64,000 bases of DNA from contig JAMZAV010002009.1 in NCBI GenBank assembly GCA_024449915.1, positions 1 through 64,000 of the forward strand, in the 5' to 3' direction. A program made the position numbers and the translations under genes. The notes under the pieces were generated by a model. That model saw only the letters and a program-made list of their open reading frames with translations, ran no database searches and was not told the DNA's origin. Positions 34,026-45,486 of this stretch are shown one piece after another. The first letter of the stretch is position 1, and the number at the start of each line of letters is the position of its first letter. The DNA comes from Sweltsa coloradensis (Eukaryota; Arthropoda; Insecta; Plecoptera; Chloroperlidae).

Positions 34026-34348
34026 CTCTCAAGCAACCCTCGACAAATCCACGAGGAGTACTCTCGCAAGGCATAATATCCACTCGCAACGAGGTGGCGT
34101 GGGTAAACCGGGGTCTGGGGCAAAGTCCCAGCCGCCGAAGGCGGAAAATTCTTGGGGTCCTGTGTTATAGGCCTATTTGGTGGCATAAAACGCAATTTGA
34201 GGCGACATCTAATCTAAAAAAAAACGATTAAAAGAAAGCTAATAAATTTGGGCAATTCCACAGCTAAGTGTCCCTGACTAGAGAAAATGAAATATTTTTA
34301 CAGAAATGTATTTCATGAAAATTTAAGTAAATTAATAGGGCCTATGTT

Positions 34349-35065
34349 TAGGGTTACCAACTTTGGTCAACTAGAATTCCGGACAAAGCTCGAATTTTAG
34401 TGGGCACACAAGGGGTCTGGGGCGAAGACCCAGCCGCCGGAGGCGAAATTTTTTTTGGACCCTTTTAACCTTCAAAACAGCCGGATACGTAATTTAAAGA
34501 TTCAATGTCTTGGATATATTCAAGTTTTAATTCTTCTTTTTGGGAGGCGAATTGCCTACCAGTTCCATCTCACGATGCAACAATCCGACAGAAAACACAG
34601 GAAAAGGCCACGGTCGCTAAACAAACGGACTAATACTAAGCTGAAATCTCATGTTTCTGCTTGCGCACCAGTGCTGATTGAGTTACGTTGGCCTTGGCCG
34701 GCGGAGTTCAAGTAGCGACTGCGCCTCGCCAAGTGCGCATACAATACAAAGGGGTTGGGGAGGGGTAGTAGTGAGACAGGGCAGTCACGAGCACGACTAG
34801 CTAGGAGTAGGACTACGGAAAGGCGGCTACATGAAAGAAACTAACTTTTATTCCAAATTACCAAACCAACTGATGTACCAACTTTAGAGAGAAAAAACAC
34901 TAATTCACTGCAATAGGTACTCTAAAATTCAATAAATGTAGTACAAATATGACTTTTTCACAAATTCCGGACAAAGTGCCGTCCGGAATGAGGCAATTCC
35001 TCTTTCCGGACAAAGGCATCAAAATCAGGACTGTCCGGAGAAATTCCGGACGGTTGGCAACCCTA
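34349..35065. mobile_element. hAT MITE (TTCCGGAC-rich)
   Basis: Ends TAGGGTTACCAAC / GTTGGCAACCCTA and a perfect 8-bp duplication CCTATGTT (34341-34348, 35066-35073). Carries several TTCCGGAC/GTCCGGAA motifs near its ends. A relative is in PUS7 intron 3 (57118-59235). A GGTCTGGGGCGAAGACCC double-hairpin module is at 34407-34452. Confidence 0.9.
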
Positions 35066-36003
35066 CCTATGTTGTGCTTTGGAAATAATTTATGAAAGTC
35101 CATAGGCCTAAAATTATATTTTTTCTCACTTTTGCATGCATTTTAATTTTCATTATACCAACTGCAGGTTGGAGAGCATTGTAAGAACATATTTTAGTTA
35201 TTAATATTTTTGGTATGTTTTTAAGCAAAAACTCCTATTCATTTAAACTCCTTTCAATACTTAGTACGTGTTGTATTGACAAGATAATACAAAAATAGTT
35301 CAATAATTGTACGAACTTTAGCCATTTAACTCTTTTTACCAATACACTGTTTCCTAATGTAATTAAAACCAAAAATCAATTAGGTATTTTAAATATCTAT
35401 GTATTTGTATACTTAATTGACATCAAAAGTAGTTTTCTTCTAATGTTTCACTAAAATAAGGAAGAGTTTAGGCCTAATCAAAAATAGTTTTAAAAATATG
35501 TATTTAGGCCTAGGCCTACTCCAAATTTCATTGGTAACGGAATTACGGTAACGGAATTACAGAACACTATTGCTTCGAAAACAGTGTTAAATGTTGAGAA
35601 AGTAGACTCCCTTGTTGAGTAATAACGCTTTTTTTCATACTAAACTAGCCGATTGGCCTTTTCCTAATTGTAACAAACCAGTCTTTTGACACCTCTTTCA
35701 CTTTATATCTTTCTTCACCTATGGGGTCGAGATGGGCGAGCCTACTCTACACCCTCTGGTGGGTCCGTGTTTCCTTGTTCCTTACAAGTGTGACTCCTTG
35801 TCCTGCTGGGGGGGCCTAGCAGGTGATGAACCTGTTAGACCCTACTCGTCTTTTCCTTCAACCTCTTCACCTGCAGCCAAGAGCTAGTATAGCACGTGTG
35901 CCTGTGCTATAGCCAAGAGCTTGCAATTTGTAGTATTGTTTCCTTTCGTTTTCGAATCCCAGTCACAATTAGTAGGGCAGCCTCTCTCGTTGCCACGGGT
36001 CTT

Positions 36004-36211
36004 GGTTCAAATCCAGGGTAAGACATGGTTCTTTTGTCGCCCAAGCACCAGAGTCTAGGAGGGAAGCCCTCTCACTGGTTGTGCTGTGTTGTGACTTTCC
36101 ACCCTTCCTATCTCTAACCTTTTCTCTTAGAATGAATGAAGAGGCACCCTTGCCCAGCAACAGCAGGAGGGTCAGCTTTTCTCTTGTTGCCAAGGGTCCT
36201 GGTTCGAATCC
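36004..36211 (+). promoter_or_regulatory. Two B-box-like motifs of the dimeric unit, copy 3
   Basis: GGTTCAAATCC (36004-36014) and GGTTCGAATCC (36201-36211). The second is a perfect B box. Same 197-bp spacing as copy 2. Confidence 0.55.
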
Positions 36212-36424
36212 AGGGTAAGTCATGGATTTTTTGTCTCCCGAGCACCAGAGTTGGGAGGGAAGCCCCCTTACTGTCTTGCTGACTGTGTGCCCCAGTATGA
36301 ATGGTGTGTGAAGTAACTTTGCTGATGATGACAACATGCATGCAGAATTTACTTCTTGCGTGGCCCTACTACAGGTTTGGTTATGTGTTGTGAGTTTTGT
36401 TTGCATGTAGTAAGCTGATTTTTA

Positions 36425-36481
36425 GTGGCCACCATCCGCCTGATGAGTCCCAGAAGGACGAAACGCGTCGTGGATTAAGGT
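36425..36481 (+). ncRNA. Type I hammerhead ribozyme (copy 3)
   Basis: Core identical to the copies at 8316 and 14025; predicted cleavage after C36469. Stem I CCGC/GTGG with outer ACC/GGT, stem II GTCC/GGAC with loop CAGAA, minimal stem III. Confidence 0.85.
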
Positions 36482-36919
36482 AACAAACCACTTTAAATTA
36501 GCTGCAGTTGTCATCAGCAGGTGAAAAGTTTTGTCGCCCCCAGCCCTTCAGGCTGGGTTTTATGTTCTTTATGTTCTCTTTGCTTTCCCAACCTGTCAAC
36601 CCTTCTCCAATCATACTAGACTGTCATTAAGAGTTAGATTTAACCATAGCCTATGCAAGCATTTTGAAAATTTATCATTCGCTGGGGTAATTCCGTTACC
36701 AAGGTTTGTAATTCCGTTACCGAAAATAAATACCTTAAAACAGTTTAAATATCAACCAAAATGCCAAACATCCTTTAAGATTTTCAATAATTTGCATTAC
36801 ACCATCATTAAGAGTTAAATTAAACCACATGAAAGCATTATTTAAATGTATAATTTGCTGGGGTAATTCCGTTACCAGGGGTCGTAATTCCGTTACCGAA
36901 TATAAATAATAGGCCTACA

Positions 36920-37932
36920 CAACCCTTGAAAATTGTGTAACAAATCAACTCGCACCCGTCTTTTAGTACTCGCTCCTAGCGGGAAGGTACTTTCGGCGGG
37001 AAGGCAAGGGGGGTTTGGGGGGCGGAGCCCCCCAACAATAGCGTCGCAGGCGAAAAATTTTGAGGTCAGGTTTTATTAAAGAGCGTTTGGTGCGTTTTAG
37101 GATAACATAGCGGGCTTAATTCAGTACTGAAAAACTTCAGTATTTATACCGTGAAAACTCGTAAACCACTTGCAGATAAGATAAGATAAGAACACTGATG
37201 GTACAAATCATATGCGCCGCATCAACAAAATGCCCAATGACTTATGTTCGCGATCGCGTCTTACAATAATGTGTCTGGCTGTTTACTAGGGATGACGAAA
37301 CCTGACCCGGGTACCCGTCCACATTACCCGCGGGTTACCTGGGTAGTAAAACAAAAAAATCTTGTGGGGTGTCTAATGAACTGTGAAGAAACGCGCTCAT
37401 CAATTATCGTAATATCTCAGACGTAATGCTGTTCTATAAACAATGACGTGCCGATGAAGTAGTATTTCATAATCACGAAAGAGGAACAGCAGCGGGCCGT
37501 TAAGATAACACTCACTGTTCGGTTGCATCTGCTTTATAACTTGTCACAGTCAAGTCAAGGTCACGACTCACGATGCGTTGGCTCGGGGCGCGGGAAGGGG
37601 GGGACTGGAGCCCGAACGAGAGTAAACAAGATAAGGAAAGATTTATCACCACGGGTGATAGCTTTTAAGTTTTGACTTCTAGCAGATTGAAAACATAAGT
37701 GATGTTGTGGTAATTATTTACGCGGTATAATCTCTGGAAGATCGCACAAGTGGTTAGGCAGGAGGGGGTGGGGGGGCATACTCAGCACACTGCCACAAGT
37801 CGGCGGCATGAATCGGCGCTCGATTCAAATTCTCGCAAAAACGATATTTGAAGCACGTCCATAAAAGTTACTCGCAAGAGCCAAATTGTCACTCGCAAAA
37901 TGCGAGCGTGCGAGTGGGATTTTCAAGGGTTG
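36920..37932. mobile_element. hAT-like element (CAACCCTTG type), copy 1
   Basis: Ends CAACCCTTGAAAAT / TTTTCAAGGGTTG with a perfect 8-bp duplication GGCCTACA (36912-36919, 37933-37940). Nearly identical to 54996-55933, so recently active. Internal features: GGGGGGCGGAGCCCCCC hairpin, GCAGGCGAAAAATTTTGAGGTCAGG module, a CCCGGGTACCCG palindromic tract and subterminal CTCGCA/TGCGAG motifs. Non-coding. Confidence 0.9.
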
Positions 37933-39093
37933 GGCCTACAGTTTAAAATTTAAATATAGTAATTTAATTATTTTTAATGAAGGTATGTTATTTATGTTTA
38001 GTACTATGCTTCTAGATGTTGTAGAAGCTGCAAAATAGATATTTTTATTGCACCATTAGGTTTTTAACAATTAGGCCTAGGCTACTAACTTAACCAGTAC
38101 CGTAACACATGGCACTTTCAGCGTAATTCCGTTACCAGTCAAAAACCTGCCTGAAAACTCATTTAAAATAAATTTAAAATAAAATAAATTTGTGCTAAAT
38201 TTAGTTCAATTGAAGTCCTATGTAAGTCAGTTTATAGAACAGTTATACAAGGTTACCTTATTTGAAATATTGTCTTTTGAATGTGTTGTTAGCTCTCTGA
38301 AATGTAATTCCGTTACCGTGGAATTGCCCTATTGCATTACTAGCTCCTTACGTCACGTCATAGGAGTTCAATCCTCGGTCACTTAGGCCTAGGCCACACA
38401 AAGCTTAGGCCTAGGACCGCGGCACAATGAGAGTTCAAAAAGGCCTAGGGCCACCACCTGCTGGATTTACGACTATGTTTTCATGAGGATGGGCAAGGTC
38501 ACTGATTTTTTAATTAAAATAAACACTACTTTGGTTTATTATGATTCAGAAAACTTAATCCAAGATCGCGGAAGGCCTAGGCCTATTGTGATTTCAACCT
38601 AGCAGCTGACGTTTGCAAGTCTACGAGATGCTCGACAAGTTTCACGATTTCATTATTACACTTATTATCAGGAGGATGTTGCACGGGATTTAGGGTTGTC
38701 GGTGGATTCTCATATTTCTCTCCAATAACGTCAGATGAAGTTAAAACATAATTAAGAATGGTTTCGTGTTCGCGTCGATTTTACGCCTAGTTTAGGCTTT
38801 GATGGTTTAGGCGTCCGTCTCTTTGTTACGTGCGTTGTTGGGTAGCCTGGAACTTGACCTTGACTTTTTGATACCACTTCGTTTTTGGCGAGTGGTTAGT
38901 AACTGGCCATGCTGCGCATCAGGTTATGCGCGGTAGTTGTATTGCAGGCGCGGTAATTCAAATGCTAGATTGTAAAAAAAGCGCGGTCGCAAGATAAGTT
39001 ATCTGCGATTATCAATTTGCCAACTCGCAAGCAACAAATTTTCACTCGCAAATTGCGAGCTTGCGAGTGGGATTGTCGAGGGTTGCTCTCAAG

Positions 39094-40150
39094 ATCTCTA
39101 CCCATTATCTCATCCCTCACCATTCAAGACACGATCCCTTCTTTTTGTGAACCTCACCCATTTACACTTATCTATATTCAAACTCATGCCATTATTACTT
39201 ACCCAAGTTCCCAGAATCCCCATATCATCCCTAAGTTTACCAATGTCCTCTATATTTCTTATCACCCTGTAGATGATGCAATCATCTGCAAACAGCCTCA
39301 CCCTGGCCCCCATCCCCTGTGCTATATCATTTACATATATCGCAAACAAGAGAGGACCCAAGACACTCCCTTGGGGGACTCCCGAGGTTACCTCGGCCTT
39401 TCCAGACATATCATTGCACACCCTAACCCTCTGACTTCTGTTTGTTAAGAAGTCCTTTGTCCATCTGATAACCCATTCATCCTCTATTACTTCTTCAACC
39501 TTAGCTAACAATTTCTCATGCGGGACCTTGTCGAAAGCCTTCTCGAAATCTATGAAAACTGCATCAACCACCCCTCCTCTATCCATGGTTTCCCCCAACT
39601 CGTTCACCAAGTCCAACAGTTGGGTTTCACAAGAATATCCTTTTCTAAATCCGTGCTGACTTTCAGACAACCAGTTTTTCTCTTTTATTTCATCTTTTAT
39701 TAATTCACCAATAACTTTCTCCATTATTTTTGATCCTATAGACGTTAACGAGATTGGTCTATAGTTACCAAGTTTCCCCTTCTCCCCCCCTTTATGTAGG
39801 CCTATAGGGATTACTGTGGCCTCCCTCCATCTGTCCGGAATAGTTCCATCTTTTAGCGATTTCTCAATTATCTCCCCCATGTACAATGCTGTCTCCCCTA
39901 ATGCAAGTTTTAGGAAATCCACTCTATGAGTCCATCACTTCCCGGTGCTTTCCCATTCTTTATCCCTGCCACTATCTTGGTTATCCTGTCAATGCTGACC
40001 TCAATGATCCTGTCCCCTCTCACATCTTTGGCTACCCTAGTGCATCTTGTCTTATCCTGGAACACTCAAGCATAATATGTATTAAGAGCCTCTGCCTTCT
40101 TTTTATTATCAACTAATAACTCACCACTATTTCCTTTCAGAGTAGGTAAG
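39094..40150 (-). mobile_element. LINE-B copy 2, RT-bearing part
   Basis: 5'-truncated at about 40150. Reads on the minus strand into 34025 across the hAT-like insertion. Jockey/CR1-like APE LINE by RT motif wording. Confidence 0.75.
39110..39922 (-). pseudogene. LINE-B copy 2 reverse transcriptase
   Basis: 270 codons uninterrupted: IPDRWREATVIPI, GNYRPISLTSIGSKIMEKV (motif 2), QHGFRKGYSC, FIDFEKAFDKVPHEKL (motif A), TSGVPQGSVLGPLLFAIYVNDI (motif B), RLFADDCIIY (motif C, catalytic FADD), MSLNIDKCKWVRF (motif D). Sense continues beyond 39094 but is cut by a transposon, so the protein cannot be completed. The Gly-Leu in VIPIGLHKGG is coded by a GGCCTA insertion (see findings). Confidence 0.85.
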
Positions 40151-40439
40151 TCACCACGTAGGTAGACGTAGGACGTAGGTAGACTAATTCATAGTTTCAG
40201 TGACTAACTAGTGACCAGGGGGTCAGGTTTTTAAAATCGCCTATGCGTTTGCAGCCACTGTCAAAACGTAATCCAAAACGGAATCCTATCCCACCTTATT
40301 TGGCACTTCTTCGGTTGTTATAGGCCTAGGCCTACCCCAACTTTTTAACAAGGGGAAAAGTAGGTTAGGGGGAGGGGGGGGCGCAAAGCGCGTTTGTTTT
40401 ACAATGCATTGGTATTGGTTTCTCTATCCTACTAATGAC
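40151..40439. other. Spacer between the two LINE-B copies
   Basis: Short repeats of GTAGGTAGACGTAGG at 40150-40185; otherwise nothing recognised. Confidence 0.4.
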
Positions 40440-40694
40440 AGTAGTCGGTGGTAGGTTTATTCATCCTTCCTTCCTTCTTAGCATCCTTCATATTCTTAAT
40501 CCTCTTGGAATCCCTTTTCTTGTTTACTTCCCATCCTATTTCATGCGTTATTTCATTCCCTTTTGTTTTGCGTCTTCAGCCCATGTGTAGGCCTACTTCA
40601 TCACACTCATGGATGAATCTCAGAGAGCTTGACCAGTGCTCTCTCACTTTATTTCCCTCTCTCTTACTAATCTAATCAGGGTGAGCCTTAGGCA
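40440..40694 (-). mobile_element. LINE-B copy 1, 3'UTR portion
   Basis: In sense (minus) this continues the 3'UTR of LINE-B copy 1 across the gypsy element and ends in a GGAAGGAAGGATGAATAAAC purine-rich tail. The 4-bp target duplication GGCA (40691-40694 and 49764-49767) marks the LTR insertion. Confidence 0.55.
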
Positions 40695-40932
40695 TGTTAT
40701 ACCTACTTGGGCTTTCAGGTGCAGGATGCGGGCAACAATCACGAGTCGATCCATACTTAAAGATGAATGTGGTTTATTGAATATAATGACACAACACACA
40801 GTAAACACAGTTAAATAAACGTTCGTAAGAGGGTGGCGCAAGTCGGCGGGCGGACTGTCGGGCGGCCATGTTCTCTCTCTGCCTTCCTCCCCTCACTGCC
40901 TTCTTGACTGCCCCAGAGGCGGGAATATAACA
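40695..40932 (-). repeat. 3' LTR of gypsy element
   Basis: 238 bp, identical to 49526-49763, beginning TG and ending CA. The minus-strand AATAAACCACATTC near the middle could serve as polyadenylation signal. Confidence 0.9.
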
Positions 40933-41213
40933 ATCGGCTGTCCTGACATATAATTGTCCCTAATTATAACCAATATTAGATAGTTTAAAGTGATTCTAAT
41001 TCTAACAAAATTACAAAACACTATTGATAAATAGGTAAATAGGAATCATATTACGATGCACTTATTTCTAAAGAGATGTCATCTTAAGTAAATGGTTGAT
41101 ACCAGTTGCGAGTTCTAAAAATACTGTACAACTAACCTACAAGAAAAACTAATATCTGAAGACAGTTACTGCAATTATGCCTAGTGCATATTATCTAAAG
41201 ATAAGATAAGATT

Positions 41214-42617
41214 CTACTTTGATACGTAGTCTGAAAGATACTTCGAAGCGGCTCGGACTCTTGTACCACGGCTCCGGGTACAGCTGGAGTCTTGGGCTTC
41301 TTCTTCATCCTCATCATTGGAAAGCTCGGAAGTGGGATCACCATCATCGACCCGGTCTACGGAACCCCATGGCTTCAACAATGACACGTGCGAGACAGTG
41401 GAGTAAAACCTCCCTCCCTCAGGCGAATAAAGCTGGGACACCCGATACGTGTCCCCTGGTAGGCAAGCCGTAATGACTAATGGCCCGCGATACTTCTCCT
41501 GCGTCTTCGTGGGTTCACCGGTGTGTGCAGGTACACGTCGCATGGCCACGATTTCGCCCACATCGTACTGGGTGGCTATGTAGCGCTTTCGGTCGAACGA
41601 CTCCTTGAACTTCTGCTGCTTTTCTGCGATGCTGTTCCGCGCCTCTGCTTGAAGCGTTGAAGGTGCATGCCACAGTTCTTCTTCCTCGATGTCAGTCACT
41701 ACTTGGTAATGCCCATCATGGAACCTGGGCCGGTAACCATGAAGGACTTCGAATGGGGTTTTCCCCGTAGTCTTATTCACGGATGTATTCAGGTTCCTTT
41801 CACATGTTTTTAACTTGGCATCCCAATCCCTTTGATTTGGATTTTCGATTGAAGTTGTTATAATAGGAACCAGGGCGCGGTTGACGCGTTCAACCTGGCC
41901 GTTGGCCCTCGGGTGTCGGGTTGAATTCAGGGTGTGGGATATCCCTCGTTCGCGGCAATAATCTTCCAGACCCCGAGAGGTGAAGCAGGCTCCACGGTCG
42001 GAGATTAGGCGCATCGGTAGTCCACGTTCCTCCACGAAACTATCCAGGCATTTGATTAGTTTCTTCGTTGACACATCGCGAGTGGCGTACAAGTGTGTGT
42101 ATTTTGTCAGATTGTCAATTATTACTAAAACATACTGGTTGCCCTTTGCACTTGTGATGAAGGGGCCCAGGTGATCTATATTTACAACTTCGAATGGGCG
42201 TCTTCCAGGAGTTATCGGGTGTAGAAGGCCAGGTTGTCTTCCTCCCGGGACCTTGGTGAGCAGGCACTCGAAACAATGCGCCAAATGGTGTTTTGCATAC
42301 CTCTTCATTCCGGGGAACCAATAATGCTCCCTTAACTTCGCAATCGTTCTATCCAAGCCAAAATGACCAGACAAATCATGCGCTTTGACCAACAAACTTT
42401 TCCTCATCGTCTTGGGTACCACGAACAATGTTCGGTTCTTGTCACCCATTTTGATCTGTTTGTAGAGGATTCCGTTACGTAGAACCATGTCAGGTACAAG
42501 CGCCTTTTCATGTGTGTTACGCTCGGCAACGGGCTTGCATAAAATTCCAATCTTGACCTTAAGTTCATCATCGGCGTGCTGCATCATTGTGACCTGATCC
42601 TCGAGACTCGTAGTCAC
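41214..42617 (-). pseudogene. Gypsy integrase (C-terminal pol)
   Basis: 467 codons from the first Met, same frame as the RNase H piece upstream. Zinc-binding HHCC (H-DLSGHFG.., KHHLAHCFEC), catalytic core with D (VVNIDHLGPF), D (LISDRGACF) and E (NGQVERVNRAL), then a GPF/Y-like KYRGPLVI segment. It would join cDNA to the target. A single in-frame TAA at 42648-42650 separates it from RNase H, so a full pol cannot be made from this copy as read. Confidence 0.85.
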
Positions 42618-42650
42618 AAAGACACCAAGACGTTCTCCAACGCTATCTTA

Positions 42651-43093
42651 GGTATCGGCACTGTTCTCCGTAGGTGCTCTGCTTAGGGCGTCTACATGGG
42701 CCATTTTAACACCCGGCCGATGTCTAACTTCGATGATATCGTATTCTTGTAGCAAATTAAACCAGCGGGCAATTTGAGGATTGTCGGTTTTCTTCGTATT
42801 CAAATACACCAATGCTTGACAATCCGTAACTACGGAAAAGGGTATTCCAAGCAAGAATTGACGTAGTCGGGCGAGCGTCCAGACTATGGCGGTTAATTTG
42901 AGCTTACTTGAATGGTAGAATCGCTCAGCCTCTGTGGTCTTCTTGCTTACACAATAGACTAGATGAAGCTTTTTGTCAGTTCCTTCTTGCAGAAGCTTTC
43001 CGGCTAATCCCTCGGAACTAGCGTCCGTATGGACTTCGGTCCTAGCCTTCGGGTTGTATAGACTAAGAGCTGGTTCTTCGGTCAGTGCTTTCT
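42651..43093 (-). pseudogene. Gypsy RNase H-like domain
   Basis: Part in one frame (FSVVTDCQALVYLNTKK, RWFNLLQEYDIIEVRHRPG, HVDALSR) is the end of the RT-linked RNase H. Its N-terminal half lies in the same region after a one-base shift near 43094-43100, where the previous frame stops. Typical position between RT and integrase. Confidence 0.75.
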
Positions 43094-43516
43094 TCAGAAC
43101 TTAAACGAAGCGTGCTGATCAGATTCCCACGCAAATGGCTGATCTTTCTTCAACAGACGTGTCAACGGTTCTGCCTTCGTTGCATGGTGTTTGATGAATC
43201 TTCGGAAGAAACTTGTAAGGCCAATGAACCGGCGAACTTCATGTACGTTCCTTGGTATTGGGAAGTCTGATATAGCTGATGTCTTCCTTCGTCCTGGTTT
43301 CAGGCATCCTGCCGTTATAGCGAATCCTAGGTATTCGATTTCGGATCGTCCGAACTCACATTTGCTCAAGCGCAGTGTAAGCTTCGCCTTTCGTAGTGCT
43401 TCAAATACCAATCTCAGCTTGGCGAGCATTTCGGGCCAGTCCTTGCTAGCAATTAGAAGGTCGTCGAGATAACACATCGCAACAGTGTTTCTCAGAGAAC
43501 CAAGTGCGCGATTCAT
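43094..43516 (-). pseudogene. Gypsy reverse transcriptase, C-terminal part
   Basis: 140 codons: MCYLDDLLIAS is RT motif C (YLDD), then LSKCEFG and YLGFAI (motif D/E) and HEVRRFIGLTSFFRRFIK (connection). Separated from the upstream RT by a short frame-disrupted stretch at 43517-43560 where two small indels lie. Confidence 0.85.
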
Positions 43517-43548
43517 TACACGTTGAAACTCAGCAGGTGTGCATTTTT

Positions 43549-45486
43549 TCAGCCAAAAATCATTCGGTTAAACTCTCCGGTTTCATCGGGGGTCACGAAC
43601 GCGGTTTTCTCCTTGGCTTCCTCACTTAACGGGATCTGTAGGTAGCCGTGAGCCAAATCTAAAACCGTGAACAATGTGCATCCAGACAGTTGTTCAAGTT
43701 GCTCATCCACATTCGGAATCGGAAAGTTCTGTTTCACCGTCTGTAGATTAAGTTTTCGATAATCCACAACTAAACGTTTTTCCCCATTTTTCTTTTGGAC
43801 AATGAGAACTGGGCTAGCATATGGGGATTGTGTTTCGCTGACAATTCCCAACTCCTTCCACTCGTGGACTATCGTTTTAATTGCATCGCGATTTGCTGCA
43901 GTGGCATGATATGGTCGGCATTGCACGGGGTGACTTCCTGGAATTTCCTTTATATCCATCTCGGCCAAATCGGTACAGCCAAGTTCATCTACTGACTGGG
44001 CGAACACATCTCGGTACTCGTAGACAAGCTCGTGTAGTTGCTTACGATACATGTCGGGCATTTTGTTATCGGTGGCAAGATCTTCAATTCTAATTGGTGA
44101 TTTTGGGACAATCCTCTCATGACAGGCAAGTTGGGTGATGATCTCCGCTTTTTCACCTCTGACAACACATTTTCCCTTTTCGAGCAGTATGTCCTGGTCG
44201 GACGAGTTTCTAGCCGGAACAATACATTCTCCACCTTCAATACTGGTGAACAATGGTGATTTCCCCTCGACTTCTTTAATAATGACTTGATCATTGTCAC
44301 TTCCATTCTGCATAACCTTTACGAACTGAATAGAATTCTTTTTCAGAATAACCTCATCATTATTAACCAGTTTTGTAGTGGTACAGATCGGGTCAATCTG
44401 CATATCACGGAAAGGTTCATCAAATCGATTACCAATAGTTAGCTTATCGTCTAATTTGACAAAAGCCACATGAGGCAACTCGGTCCAAGTGCGACCGATA
44501 AGGATTTCGATATCCTGCGCTTTGTCGGGCACTACAAGTACAGTAATATTCTCACCAAGCACACCATTAATCTCCAAGTTTACAGTAACCTTACCTAGTG
44601 GTTGGATTGCTTCCTGCGCATTACCAAATCCGTACAGTGAACTAGTTGTCGGTTGAACTTCAACTCCACATTTAATGGTGGCGGAGGTCTGCATGGTACA
44701 GCTTGAACTGCCACAATCTATCATCCCTTGTAGCAAGAAAGAATTATTTACCTTGACGGTCCTCAAGTATTTGATCGGGTTGACACCCTCTACACTGCTG
44801 ACTTGAAGTACTTGTCCACTCGATGATGACTGCTGTTGCTTAGGGTTCGGGCAGTGTCGTTGCGTGTGCCCATCTTGGTTACACTTCAGACAATGTAGGA
44901 TTCTTTTCGGGCTCGGGCAGTCTCTAGCAATATGTCCATATGTGCTGAAGTTGTAGCACAGCAGTTCTCCAGCGGAATTTGGAAGAGGTGGTCTTCCCCT
45001 AGCAGGAGGATTTCTATTGTTTTGCAGAGGTTTTTCTTCTGTTTTCACCCCGGCGTTTACAGGTATAGGTGAGACGCTCGAAGTTGCCTGTGGCGGGCGT
45101 CGAGAGTATCCTTTCTTGGGATCCTCATTGGAGCTACGTTGTGAGTTTATTCTTCCACTTCGGGTAGTATTTAATTGTTCGAACTCCCTTAGATCGTTGA
45201 GTAACTCGTCCAAATCCGTGTGACGCGTTGAGCTGAGTTGGGAGCACAACTGATTTGACCACAACCCCAAGAGTATTTGCTGCTTTGTGTCATGAAAAGA
45301 CAGCTTGAGTTCGTTACAATATCTTGCTTTTTCATGGAAATACGCATGAGTATTTTCACCTTTTATCTGGACTCGGCCTTGCATCCTATTAAAGAGATCT
45401 GGTAGTGAAAGTGTTCCTATGAAGGTTTTTCTGAAGTTGGTCTCGAATTCTGCCCAGGTTCTCATCTCTCCAACTGCGAGCAGCAA
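43549..45486 (-). pseudogene. Gypsy gag C-term, nucleocapsid, protease and RT N-term
   Basis: 645 codons in one frame, so gag and pol are fused without a programmed shift. Order: capsid-like region; two CCHC knuckles (CYNFSTYGHIARDC, a variant with Phe-Ser at positions 2-3, and CLKCNQDGHTQRHC); protease with MIDCGSSSCTM in place of the usual D-S/T-G; linker; RT with YASPVLIVQKKNG, RLVVDYRKLN and FTVLDLAHGYLQIPL (motif A). It ends in a frame break right after NRMIFG. Confidence 0.9.

Larger units (their letters stand above)
35637..36619 (+). mobile_element. Hammerhead-bearing element, copy 3 (longest)
   Basis: Begins CATACTAAACTAGCCGATTGGCC and ends CTCCAATCATACTAGA, ~980 bp. It holds the dimeric tRNA-3'-half-like units (B boxes 36004-36014 and 36201-36211, 197 bp apart), a complete hammerhead (36425-36481) and the CCCAGCC..GGCTGGG hairpin (36540-36558). 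It lies within the 5.05-kb hAT-like element. No long reading frame with known motifs; depends on enzymes from elsewhere. Confidence 0.8.
35533..38325. repeat. Dispersed GTAATTCCGTTACC motif (8 copies)
   Basis: Copies at about 35533 and 35547 (inverted), 36689, 36709, 36865, 36885, 38130 and 38307. They lie outside the hammerhead and CAACCC elements but within the 5.05-kb host, so they may be the ends of another, split DNA transposon. An imperfect palindrome, GGTAACGGAATTAC. Confidence 0.6.
34034..39085. mobile_element. hAT-like element, 5.05 kb, with nested insertions
   Basis: Ends CAACCCTCGACAA (34034) and TTGTCGAGGGTTG (39085) with a perfect 8-bp target duplication CTCTCAAG (34026-34033, 39086-39093). 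CTCGCAAG/GCGAGT motifs recur near both ends. The duplication sits inside LINE-B copy 2, whose two halves join cleanly across it. No transposase is readable. Inside lie a TAGGG-type hAT MITE, hammerhead element copy 3 and a CAACCC-type relative. Confidence 0.85.
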
